Shown: in pieces, positions 55,974 through 64,000 of the stretch
How positions within the stretch are numbered: position 1 is the first letter of the stretch
Layout of the letters: every line of letters starts with the position of its first letter
Origin: Mycobacteroides abscessus ATCC 19977
Lineage (GTDB): Bacteria > Actinomycetota > Actinomycetes > Mycobacteriales > Mycobacteriaceae
DNA length: 64,000 nucleotides
Direction of reading: 5' to 3'
NCBI RefSeq assembly: GCF_000069185.1
Contig: NC_010397.1
Coordinates: 2,480,001-2,544,000 of the forward strand
Made by a program: the position numbers and the translations under genes
Notes under the pieces: generated by a model
Told to the model about the DNA's origin: nothing
Database searches by the model: none
Seen by the model: only the letters and a program-made list of their open reading frames with translations

Positions 55974-57705
55974 CGCGGACGTACCGCTTTTCCCGCTTGA
56001 GGGTATTCACATATTCGGAGGCCTCATCGTCGCTGAATCCGCCGTGCTCGCCGACGATCTCGTGCAGCGCCTTGTCCACGTCCTTGGCCATGCGTGTCGC
56101 GTCACCGCAGACGTAGAAGTGGCCGCCGTCCTGCAGCCATGCGAACAGATCGCTGCCATGCTCGCGCATTCGGTTCTGCACATAGACCTTCTCGGCTTGA
56201 TCGCGGGAGAAGGCGAGATCGAGGCGATCCAGGAGGCCAGAAGAGTGCCAGGTGTCGATCTCGTTCTCGTAGATGTAGTCATGTGCCCGGTGCTGGTCGC
56301 CGAAGAACAGCCAGTTGTTGCCCCTCGCTCCCCGCTGCTCGCGTTCCTGCAGGAATGCGCGGAATGGGGCCACACCCGTGCCGGGGCCCACCATGATCAT
56401 CGGGGCTTCGTCGTCGCTGGGCACTCGGAATGATTTGTTGGGTTGCAGGAAGATCCGTGCGTTACTGCCGCGGTCTGCCAAGAACGTCGAGCACACGCCG
56501 CCGCGCTCACGGCCCAGGCTCTGATACCGGACGCTGGCCACGGTCAGGTGGATCCTATCCGGGTGAGCCAGCGCGCTCGATGAGATCGAGTAGGCGCGAT
56601 GCTGTAGGGGCTTGAGCAGTCCCATGAACTCTTCGAGGCTCAAAGCGTCGCCGCCGATACGCAGGATGTCGAGAATGTCCTTGCCATATAGCCAGGTATC
56701 CAGTACCTCTTTGACCCCGCCGCGCAGCGCGTGCGAGAACTCCTCGCTTTCGGCACGGCTTTCCACCTCGCTCAACAGGTCTCGCGACGGAGTACTGATC
56801 TCGTACCGATGGCGTAGCAGTTCTCCGAGCGGCTCCCCATCGACGAGTGTGCCGGTCGAGACCCGGAAGTGATCGGCGATCGCCTCGACCAGCGCCGGGT
56901 CGTTCTCCGGAATCACCGCGAGTGCGTCGCCCGCTTCGTAGGTGATCCCGCTGTCGGCGAGTGCGAACTCGTAGTGGCGAATCTCCTTGTCAGAGCCTGC
57001 CCGTGAGAGCAGTCGGTTGACCGGGACCTCGGCGGGGAACGGGTTCTTGCGGGTCCACCCGGAACGCGCGACGGTGCTCGGAGGGGGAGTGCCCGGACTG
57101 CCGCTGGCGCCGGCCAGAGTGACCAGGCTTGCCACTGCGCCCTGAACCCACTCCGCGGCCTGGGCCTCGTAATCGACGTCGCAGTCGGTGCGCCCGACCA
57201 CGCGGCTCGCGCCCAGTTGCTCAAGACGGGTATCGATCAGCTTGCCGGCCTGGCAGAACCCGTCGTAGCTGGTGTCACCCAGGGCCAGCACGCCGTAGGA
57301 CACTCCCTCGAGTCGTGGAGCGACCGCCGAAGACAGTGCATCCCAGAATAATTCGGCATTGTCGGGCATCTCGCCCTCGCCGTAGGTGGAGGTGATGATC
57401 AGGACGTATCGCAGGCCCGCGAACTCGTCGAGGGCGATTTCGTCGAGGCCGCTGACGGTCACGTCGAAACCTTGTGCTTTGGCGGCCGCCGCGGCGTCGC
57501 CCGCCACGATTTCCGCGTTGCCCGTCTGGGTGCCGTACAGGATGCGCAGTGGTGGCCGGGGAGCAGCCAGATCCGCGGTGGCCGCCGGCGGTTGCGCCGC
57601 CAGGTTCATGGCGAGGCGGGAGTGCAACCCGGCGAGGAAGCCCGAAAGCCATGCTCTCTGGTCCTCGTTGAAGGGTGCGTCTTCGGGAATGTAGGCGATC
57701 TTCAT
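55963..57705 (-). CDS. CysJ-like NADPH diflavin reductase
   Basis: 580 residues from ATG 57705. The N-terminus MKIAYIPEDAPFNEDQRAWLSGFLAG is shared by reductases linked to sulfite or nitrate reduction. FMN domain from about 70 (YGTQTGNAEIVAGDAAAA). FAD site RAYSISSSAL and GGVCSTFLADRG. NADPH site MVGPGTGVAPFRAFLQE. C-terminus KRYVRDVY identical to that of the nitrate reductase fusion. It starts 7 nt after glutamate synthase and overlaps the HemS-like gene. No sulfite reductase haemoprotein is nearby, so its acceptor is uncertain. Confidence 0.9.
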   Translation of the reverse strand: MKIAYIPEDAPFNEDQRAWLSGFLAGLHSRLAMNLAAQPPAATADLAAPRPPLRILYGTQTGNAEIVAGDAAAAAKAQGFDVTVSGLDEIALDEFAGLRYVLIITSTYGEGEMPDNAELFWDALSSAVAPRLEGVSYGVLALGDTSYDGFCQAGKLIDTRLEQLGASRVVGRTDCDVDYEAQAAEWVQGAVASLVTLAGASGSPGTPPPSTVARSGWTRKNPFPAEVPVNRLLSRAGSDKEIRHYEFALADSGITYEAGDALAVIPENDPALVEAIADHFRVSTGTLVDGEPLGELLRHRYEISTPSRDLLSEVESRAESEEFSHALRGGVKEVLDTWLYGKDILDILRIGGDALSLEEFMGLLKPLQHRAYSISSSALAHPDRIHLTVASVRYQSLGRERGGVCSTFLADRGSNARIFLQPNKSFRVPSDDEAPMIMVGPGTGVAPFRAFLQEREQRGARGNNWLFFGDQHRAHDYIYENEIDTWHSSGLLDRLDLAFSRDQAEKVYVQNRMREHGSDLFAWLQDGGHFYVCGDATRMAKDVDKALHEIVGEHGGFSDDEASEYVNTLKREKRYVRDVY

Positions 57706-57712
57706 GGCTTCT

Positions 57713-60700
57713 TCACGTGGTCTGGAGGGACGGTCCGGAGAGGGCAACGGCAGGCAGTGCGCGATGCGCGAACAGCTCTTCGAAAGAGGGCAGCCGGCCG
57801 ATCTTGTCAATGTTTTTTGCGCTCTGGTGCAGGATCCAGCCGTAGGTGCCCGGGCTGTCCATCGATAGGACGTTGCGCTGGCTCAGTGCGTCCTTGTAAT
57901 CGGTGAGCCGCTTGTCCGCGATGAGGACCGCAAGGTCCTCGTCGCTGTATCCGTCAATCGCCTCACGTGCGTATTTCTGCAGCTTCTGGATCAAGAAGAA
58001 GTCCTCGGTGAGGACAAGGTTGCGCACCGCCTTGCCGATCCGCGGGTCGGTCACGTCCGTGACGTTGGGCATCCGGGACAGGGCGAGCTGCTGCGCCATA
58101 TTGAGCACCGTGTAGGTGTTGAGCAGCGCGTACATGCCCTCAGTGTCGGTATCTCCGTACGCCGGAACCGTGCCGCCGACGACGTCGCGCCGGTCACGGT
58201 AGGACAGCTTGAATTTGTGCACCTGGTATCCCGCCAGGGCGGCGGTGAGTTCGTCCAGTAGTTCCTTGCGTGTTTTGCCCTGCAGGATGGCGTCAGAGTC
58301 TTGATACTGCAGCAGTGCCCGCGACATGGTGTACACCATGTGATCTCTAGCGGACTGCCAATCATCAAGCAGTGCTTGTCCTTTGGTGGATCCAGTGGCT
58401 GCGACATGCCACTGCAGCAGGATGTGCGCGGCGGCCTCATGGAACGGCGCGTCGGTGATGGGCAGCACCAACACCGAATCATGGCTGACCTTGGATGGCA
58501 GCTGGCCGTGGGGGTCGTACTGATAGAGGAAGCCGCCACTCATGCCGTTGGCCACTCCCTTGCCAAAGTCACCGATGTTGAGCACGGCACCGTTGGTCAT
58601 GTACTCGCACAGGAATTCGCCGGTGCCCTCGACCACGGCTGTCGCGCCAGAGTTCCGGACCGCGAAGCGGTCCCCGGCCTGGCCCTGGACGAACAGCCGC
58701 CCGCCAGAGGCGCCGAAGAGCGCGAAGTTGCCGATGAGGACGTTGCCCCCGGGCTCACTGGAACCGCCACCGGGTGAGCGCACCGTGATGGTGCCGCCGC
58801 ACGCGCTCTTGCCCACCCCGTCGTTGCAGGTGCCCGTGTGCGTGAGCACCATCCCGTCGTTGCAGAAGACGCCGTAGCTCTGGCCCGCCGAGCCCGTGGT
58901 GGTGATGGCGATGCTCTCGGGCAGTAAGTAGCGGCGGCCACGCTCGTCGGTGGCCACCGCGGGCCCCTCGATGTTCTGGTAGTTGAGCGATCGTTCGATA
59001 TCGATCGCCAATTGCCCGCCCACGCTCTTGTTCTGATTGGTCAGAGTCACCGGCTTCAGCACCGCGCCGCGCGCGTCGAACTGCGCGGCGAACGCATCGT
59101 CCACCGAGTAGTCCTTCTCCATGTACACAGGATTTTCGACGACGAATTCCTCTGCGACAGCGAGCATGCGGCGCAGGTCGAGGGTGCCGATGCTGGACGG
59201 GTGGTCAAGGAGATGCAGCAGGTCGCTGCGGCCACGTGCCTCGCGCAATGTGCGCATTCCCAGTGCCGCCAGAATCTCCCGCACTTCGTGCGCGATGTTC
59301 AGCAGGTACTGGGCCAGCGCGCGCGGGTCCCCCTCGAACACCTCGGCGTTGGTTGTCAGCCCCGCCGGGCACTTGATGTTGCAGTTCTTAGCCATCACGC
59401 ACTTGAGCATCATCAGTGCGGTGGTCCCGAACTCGAAACTGTCCGCTCCCAGCAGCGCCGACTTGACCACGTCGCTGGCCGTCTGGTGCGCGCCGGAGCA
59501 ACGCAACACCACCTTCTGTCGTATTCCATTGGCGCAGAGCGCTTGATGCACTTCGGCGACACCGATTTCGGCCGACCGGCCCGCATACTTGAGGCTCGTA
59601 ACGGCCGCCGCGCCCGTGCCGCCGGTATTGCCGGCCACGTTGATGACATCGGCGCCTGCCTTGGCGACACCTACCGCAATGGTTCCGATGCCCTCCGAGG
59701 ACACCAATTTGACGATCACCCGGACTCGGGCCGCCTTGCAATCGTGGATCAGTTGGGCGAGGTCCTCGATCGAGTATGTGTCGTGGTGGGGCGGGGGCGA
59801 GACGAGCTCGACACCCGGTGTTCCACCACGGGCGGCCGCGATTTGGACGGTCACCTTCGGAGCCGGAAGCTGGCCGCCTTCACCGGGTTTAGCGCCCTGG
59901 CCGATCTTGATCTCGAGTTCCTGGAGCATAGGGTCGGCAAGGTAGCCGGCCCACACCCCGAAACGGCCGGAGGCGAACTGCTTGATGCGGGAGCCGCGGA
60001 TAGTGCCGTATCGGCTGATGTGCTCACCGCCCTCACCGCAGTTGGAGAGGCCGCCAACCAGATTGGTTCCATGCGCCACGGCCTCGTGTGCCGGGGCCAC
60101 CAGGGCGCCGTGGCTCATGGCTCCCGATGTCAGTGTCGGCGTGATCTCGCTGGCCGGTTGCACCGAGGACAGCGGGATCGATTCCGGCGCTGTCCTGATC
60201 TGCGCCAGGTAGTCCGCTGCCTGGCCGGTCGCGGTGATCCTGAGCTCATCGCCCACGATCTCGTGGTGGGTGATTTCTCGCCCGAATCGGGTGCGCAGCG
60301 ATGACGCGAGGGCCGCCAGCCGTTCGGGGGAGTGTGCGAGCCGCAGCACGAAAACGTCATCCGTCTGCTGGCACGACAGCCCGCGCACCTGGAAGTCGTT
60401 ATTGCCGAGCCGTGCGAATTGTCCCATCTCTCTGCGGAATTCGTCGGCGGTACGCACAAAGTTCACGTCTGCGGGTAGCGCCAGCACATCGCGCAGCGCG
60501 GCGGGGCGCCTGGTGCGCTCCGAATTCATCGCCCGCACGAAATTCCGGTACCCGGGGGTGATGTCGAAGCTGTCGATCGCGCGCGTGGGCAGCTCATCGA
60601 AGCTGTTGTTGCGGTAGGCCTCGTCGTCGAGTCCGAAAGCGCCCTCGAGCTGATGCAGAGGCAGTAGGCGCAAGTATGTCGGGTCGGCCATGTCGGGGTT

Positions 60701-63139
60701 CTCGGGTCTGGCCTCGTCCCCAAAGGAGATGGATTCCTCGGTCATATCCACGAATCCGCGCACTGCCGTGGTGCCGTACGAGTGACCGGCGCCTTCGGCA
60801 CGCTCCTTGAAGAGCCCGAGTAAAGGGACATCCTTTTCGCCTGTCACGGCCAGTGCCCGTGCATGCCAGTCGGCGACGGCCGCGGCCAGGGTGGAGAAAC
60901 CGACACCGGCCACCGGTGACACCACATTGGGGAAATACTTGCGCAATACCGGGTCCGAGGTGTCCAGGTAGTTGGGTTCGAAGAACTCCCCGCCGATGTA
61001 GCTCTCGACGGTGCACAGCCCGACCCGGCCCATCGTCTTCATCAGGGATTTCTCAGCTGCCTTGGCGAAGTGCTTGAAGGCGTTGACCGCGTCGTCTACG
61101 TCGGGACCGTACTTCTCCTCGGCCCGCATCTGCACCGCGAGTGGATATACCGCGGAGGCCCCGAAGCCCAATACCGCGGCCACATGGTGCGAGGAACACA
61201 GCTGGCCGCTCTCGGCGATCAGGGAGACGCGTAATCGCAGGCCTTCCTCGATGAGGCGCTGGTTGATCGCCGAGATGACGATGATGAGGGGCATGGCCGC
61301 GCGTTCACTGGAGACGTGGCGGTCGGAAATCACTGCGATGCCACCGGTCTCGCGTGCAAACTCCTCGACCGCGTCACACAGGTCGTCAATCGCCCGCACG
61401 ATTCTTTCGGCGTTGGACACCGCATCGGTGAGGTCTACGCGGTAGCGCATCCCGAAGCGCCGGACGGGGGTGCGCCCCTGTTCGCGGATTTTGAGCATGT
61501 CGAGATGCGTGAGGATGGGGGAGGGCACCACGATCTGCGGTGCGGGCTGCGCGCCGCTGTTGGGTTTGGCGCCGAGCGCCACGCGCAGCGTCATGCCGTC
61601 GGCCTCGCGGATGCTGTCCAGCGGCGGATTGGTCACCTGAGCGAATCGCTGCGAGAAGTACTTGGCAACGCCGCCTTCCTGATTCGACAGCGCGTTGATG
61701 GCCGCGCCGTACCCCATGGCAGAGATCTTCTCCTGGCCGGTAGCCAACATCGGATCCATCAGGAACTTGAAGCTCTCCTGGTTGAGCGAGTAGGCCACAT
61801 AGCGCTGGTGGCGGTCGAGGTCACCGTCGTACCGCGCGGGGGAACCCTGGCCAGCGGGCGGCACGTGCGGCAGGTCGGCGATATTGACTCGGGCCTGCGC
61901 CAACATCGCCGGATAATCATGCCGCGCGGCAAGCATTTCCAGGGCCTCGACGGTGTTGTACGAACGGCCCTCGGAATGGTCGTAGTAACGCATTCCGCCG
62001 GCCTCGATGCGGCCGCGCTCAAGCACCGAATCCGGTTCGAAGTAGATCTGTCCGGCCTCGGACATCACGCCCAGGTATTCGGCGGTCTCGACGGTGCGCA
62101 GTGGTCTGAGCCCCAGCCGGTCCAGTCGTGCGCCGATGATGTTGCCGTCACCGAAGATCAGTGCGGCCGGGCCGTCGTTCTTCTCCTCGTAGAGGCTGAA
62201 ATATTCGAGCATGGCCGTCACCCGCGGGGATAGCGTGGTGTCGTTCTCCCAGGCGGGCGGCATCATCGCGACGACGGCAGTGACCAGGTCCAGGTCATCC
62301 TCCAGCACCCGGCTCTGCAGGGTCTGATCGAGCCTGCAGCTATCCGATTGTCCGACTGGGCGGATGATCGCCCGATTACGGGCCCGGGCAATCGCGTTTT
62401 CGGACAACCGGTTTTTCTTGTCGGTGTTGAGTTCGCCGTTGTGTGCCATGAGTCGGAAAGGCTGGGCCATGGTGGCATTCGGTGCGGTGTTCGTCGAGAA
62501 CCGGGTATGGAAGAACATCGAATGCACTTCCATCCGAGGATCGGATAGGTCGCTGAAGTAGGGCACCACTTCATTTGAGTTGAGACGTCCTTTGAGGACC
62601 TGGGTGCGTGTGCTCAGCGAAAGCGGGTAGAGCCCAAGAAGTTCCGGGCGGGTATACGCGACGGACTCGATCGCCATGAGCGCCTCATGAGTCTTGCGTT
62701 CAGAATCGGAGCGAAACACCCACTGCCGGATCGGCAGCTGATACTTGATGGCCGCCGGACGGATCGCGTCGTTGTTCACCGGCACATCGCGGCTGAGCAG
62801 GATCGTGAATCCCTGTGCGCGTAGCGCCTGCTCGATGACTTGCTCGGCCTCAGCGTGTGATGCCGGGTCGTTGGGCAGGAAGAAGTTGCCCACACCGAAT
62901 TGCCCGTGACGGAGGTCAGAGACCCCCGTCAGCTCGGAGAAGAAGCGCAGCGAGAGATCGAGGTTGACGCCGGCGCCGTCTCCGACGCCTTCAGAGGACA
63001 TTCCCCCGCGATGAGGTACGGCGCAGAGCGCTTCGTGGAGCTTGCGGACGACGTCATGAGTCTGGACGCCATCCTTGCGGGTCAGGAATCCGACGCCGCA
63101 GCTACTTTTCTCCTGCTCTTGGTCATACAGCCCGTTCAG
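57713..63139 (-). CDS. Large glutamate synthase (GltB-type), CTG start
   Basis: 1808 residues. The class II amidotransferase needs an N-terminal Cys. The frame contains SSCGVGF, but the first ATG (63001) lies 32 codons past that Cys. No ATG, GTG or TTG occurs between the in-frame TAA at 63281-63283 and the Cys. CTG at 63139 has GAGGAG 6 nt upstream and gives LNGLYDQEQEKSSCGVGF with Cys14, a normal short propeptide. Later: HRGGMSSEGVGDGAG, FMN domain GGLSNCGEGGEHISRYG, and Fe-S motif KCVMAKNCNIKCP (C-x5-C-x3-C; canonical is C-x5-C-x4-C). About 280 residues longer than usual GltB at the C-terminus. No gltD nearby; the coupled diflavin reductase may supply electrons. Confidence 0.93.
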   Translation of the reverse strand: MNGLYDQEQEKSSCGVGFLTRKDGVQTHDVVRKLHEALCAVPHRGGMSSEGVGDGAGVNLDLSLRFFSELTGVSDLRHGQFGVGNFFLPNDPASHAEAEQVIEQALRAQGFTILLSRDVPVNNDAIRPAAIKYQLPIRQWVFRSDSERKTHEALMAIESVAYTRPELLGLYPLSLSTRTQVLKGRLNSNEVVPYFSDLSDPRMEVHSMFFHTRFSTNTAPNATMAQPFRLMAHNGELNTDKKNRLSENAIARARNRAIIRPVGQSDSCRLDQTLQSRVLEDDLDLVTAVVAMMPPAWENDTTLSPRVTAMLEYFSLYEEKNDGPAALIFGDGNIIGARLDRLGLRPLRTVETAEYLGVMSEAGQIYFEPDSVLERGRIEAGGMRYYDHSEGRSYNTVEALEMLAARHDYPAMLAQARVNIADLPHVPPAGQGSPARYDGDLDRHQRYVAYSLNQESFKFLMDPMLATGQEKISAMGYGAAINALSNQEGGVAKYFSQRFAQVTNPPLDSIREADGMTLRVALGAKPNSGAQPAPQIVVPSPILTHLDMLKIREQGRTPVRRFGMRYRVDLTDAVSNAERIVRAIDDLCDAVEEFARETGGIAVISDRHVSSERAAMPLIIVISAINQRLIEEGLRLRVSLIAESGQLCSSHHVAAVLGFGASAVYPLAVQMRAEEKYGPDVDDAVNAFKHFAKAAEKSLMKTMGRVGLCTVESYIGGEFFEPNYLDTSDPVLRKYFPNVVSPVAGVGFSTLAAAVADWHARALAVTGEKDVPLLGLFKERAEGAGHSYGTTAVRGFVDMTEESISFGDEARPENPDMADPTYLRLLPLHQLEGAFGLDDEAYRNNSFDELPTRAIDSFDITPGYRNFVRAMNSERTRRPAALRDVLALPADVNFVRTADEFRREMGQFARLGNNDFQVRGLSCQQTDDVFVLRLAHSPERLAALASSLRTRFGREITHHEIVGDELRITATGQAADYLAQIRTAPESIPLSSVQPASEITPTLTSGAMSHGALVAPAHEAVAHGTNLVGGLSNCGEGGEHISRYGTIRGSRIKQFASGRFGVWAGYLADPMLQELEIKIGQGAKPGEGGQLPAPKVTVQIAAARGGTPGVELVSPPPHHDTYSIEDLAQLIHDCKAARVRVIVKLVSSEGIGTIAVGVAKAGADVINVAGNTGGTGAAAVTSLKYAGRSAEIGVAEVHQALCANGIRQKVVLRCSGAHQTASDVVKSALLGADSFEFGTTALMMLKCVMAKNCNIKCPAGLTTNAEVFEGDPRALAQYLLNIAHEVREILAALGMRTLREARGRSDLLHLLDHPSSIGTLDLRRMLAVAEEFVVENPVYMEKDYSVDDAFAAQFDARGAVLKPVTLTNQNKSVGGQLAIDIERSLNYQNIEGPAVATDERGRRYLLPESIAITTTGSAGQSYGVFCNDGMVLTHTGTCNDGVGKSACGGTITVRSPGGGSSEPGGNVLIGNFALFGASGGRLFVQGQAGDRFAVRNSGATAVVEGTGEFLCEYMTNGAVLNIGDFGKGVANGMSGGFLYQYDPHGQLPSKVSHDSVLVLPITDAPFHEAAAHILLQWHVAATGSTKGQALLDDWQSARDHMVYTMSRALLQYQDSDAILQGKTRKELLDELTAALAGYQVHKFKLSYRDRRDVVGGTVPAYGDTDTEGMYALLNTYTVLNMAQQLALSRMPNVTDVTDPRIGKAVRNLVLTEDFFLIQKLQKYAREAIDGYSDEDLAVLIADKRLTDYKDALSQRNVLSMDSPGTYGWILHQSAKNIDKIGRLPSFEELFAHRALPAVALSGPSLQTT

Positions 63140-63280
63140 ACGATTCTCCTCACCCAGCGCCGCGCACGGCGTATCCAGCGTGTGACGTTGGGTTTCTCGT
63201 CCGTTGAGCGAACCCGCCCTGACCAGCTTTCGGCGTGGTCTCGACCCGGCAGGCGCCGGTAACCCGGTCTCCGGGGCCAG

Positions 63281-63300
63281 TTAAACCAAGCCTAGCCTAA
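63281..63300 (-). promoter_or_regulatory. IdeR-like iron box upstream of the glutamate synthase operon
   Basis: On the minus strand TTAGGCTAGGCTTGGTTTAA matches about 13 of 19 positions of the mycobacterial IdeR consensus, with a nearly perfect first half (TTAGG-TAGGCT). It lies 142-161 nt before the CTG start, a reasonable place for a promoter operator. If real, the GltB-diflavin-HemS-like operon responds to iron. Confidence 0.55.
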
Positions 63301-63424
63301 GTCTATGAGGGCTGATAGTCGGCGGGATGTATGTCACACCGAGCATCGGCCACAGCAAGCATGCCTACGCGTCGATGGATCGGCTGCTCACACCATTATG
63401 GGGCAGCGGCCAGGAAATCGCCGG

Positions 63425-63757
63425 TCAGTAGTTATTACAGGAGTTGGCAACCTGATTGATCAGCACCGTGTACTCCTGCACCGCCGGCATGCCGCGCACC
63501 TCATTGACCATCTGCTGACGCTTAGGCTTCGGTGAAGCGACGAATTGCTGCAGCCAGGCACCGGCGATCGGGTTGGCGTTGACCTGCTGCGCCGCCGCGG
63601 GCGACTGTTCGTTCAGCGCTGCCATGATCTGCGGGTACGTGCAGGTGGTGTTCACGATCGCGGTCACATCCGGGTCGGCGGATGCGATTCCGCCACCGGC
63701 GACCAGTGACAACGCCACCGCGCCAGAACCAACAACCAACTTCGCCGTCAGGGCCAT
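63425..63757 (-). CDS. Hemophore-family secreted protein
   Basis: 110 residues. Signal peptide ends GGGIASA before DPDVTAIVN. The mature helical protein has Cys in TTCTYPQIMAALNEQSP and a C-terminal VANSCNNY, so one disulfide. These features match the mycobacterial hemophore-related family (Rv0203 type), which binds haem outside the cell. GGAAGG precedes the ATG. It lies upstream of the GltB operon on the same strand, with 285 nt between. In that gap I see the IdeR-like box and nothing else. Confidence 0.85.
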   Translation of the reverse strand: MALTAKLVVGSGAVALSLVAGGGIASADPDVTAIVNTTCTYPQIMAALNEQSPAAAQQVNANPIAGAWLQQFVASPKPKRQQMVNEVRGMPAVQEYTVLINQVANSCNNY

Positions 63758-63915
63758 TCTCGTCTACCTTCCGCCAGGTCCCCCGACGTCCATATCGACG
63801 ATCGGCGAGATTCCGTTACGTACAACGCTAGCAGGAGCGCCAGAGTCCTTAGACTTGCTATCTACTGGGCCTTGGGTCCCAAATGGGAGCTCTGCCAACA
63901 CGAATGCCCCTGGTA

Positions 63916-64000
63916 ATGAGTGAAACAACACAGGTTGGTATGGCCGAAAGTCACCAACAGTGGGGATTTTGGCCCGTGGGAGCGATGAGCGGCGATCAAT
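63916..64000 (+). CDS. Possible start of a plus-strand gene, cut by the window
   Basis: ATG 63916 and in-frame ATG 63940 open a frame to the window end (28 codons, with QQWGFWPVGAM). No strong ribosome site was found. Too short for a family call. The 158 nt between the hemophore start and this site show no other feature. Confidence 0.3.
   Translation, partial: MSETTQVGMAESHQQWGFWPVGAMSGDQ

Noticed and set aside
59012..60304. 430-codon plus-strand frame inside glutamate synthase
   Set aside because: Antisense to conserved GltB sequence including the Fe-S motif; composition is that of a shadow frame.

Overview
The window is high-GC actinobacterial DNA and almost certainly comes from a mycobacterium. 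The left third follows the order known around M. tuberculosis Rv1848-Rv1861: ureABCFGD, ndh, an F420-type oxidoreductase, an SDR, modABC, apa and a small membrane protein. A furA-katG pair, a hemophore-family protein, a RipD-like protein and several F420-type luciferase-fold enzymes agree with this. The number of accessory catabolic and regulatory genes fits a rapidly growing non-tuberculous species, possibly the abscessus-chelonae group. That species guess is inference. I found no insertion sequence, prophage, CRISPR array, rRNA or tRNA.

Layout. 1-977: two tandem sensor-type lipoproteins on the minus strand, one cut by the window edge. 1126-5482: a translationally coupled urease operon without ureE. 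5493-9480: NDH-2, a DinB-like protein, a luciferase-fold oxidoreductase and an SDR. 9682-12354: a molybdate ABC transporter, then Apa, a GlsB-type protein and a 1282-residue assimilatory nitrate reductase fused to its own diflavin reductase. 18023-19405: a fluoride riboswitch, a crcB pair and a universal stress protein. 19437-33404: mixed housekeeping and hypothetical genes (cinA, an HD protein, a GlxA-type regulator, pirin, TetR/DUF4345, uppP with a 3' frameshift, hydrolases, a Tat-type FAD oxidoreductase). 33424-38382: a TetR regulator, a perfect operator and a five-gene operon (DUF4242, acyl-CoA-dehydrogenase-like flavoenzyme, sulfonate-type ABC transporter). 38424-42442: a small Trp/Cys repeat protein, an enoyl-CoA hydratase with its TetR, an orphan cytochrome b behind two BlaI-like dyads, and a lipoprotein RNase with a barstar inhibitor. 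42494-45205: furA-katG. 45354-54969: MarR, a GNAT with a GyrA-like N-terminus, a RipD-like protein, a FhuF-like protein, a Baeyer-Villiger-type monooxygenase, and an MFS plus NtaA/DszA-type monooxygenase pair. 55137-63757: a hemophore-like secreted protein upstream of a coupled operon of a large glutamate synthase, a diflavin reductase and a HemS/ChuX-like protein, with an IdeR-like box between them.

Three themes link the genes. Nitrogen: urease, nitrate reductase with its molybdate supply, and glutamate synthase. Iron, haem and redox: FurA/KatG, FhuF-like, hemophore, HemS-like, diflavin reductases, cytochrome b. Scavenging of unusual organic compounds: the ABC/flavoenzyme operon, MFS/NtaA, and several luciferase-fold and BVMO enzymes. 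The strongest leads are the glutamate synthase whose catalytic Cys is reachable only from a CTG start, the iron-box operon joining it to a HemS-like protein, the BlaI-type dyads before the orphan cytochrome b, the TetR-operator-DUF4242-flavoenzyme-ABC cassette, and the RNase/barstar pair.
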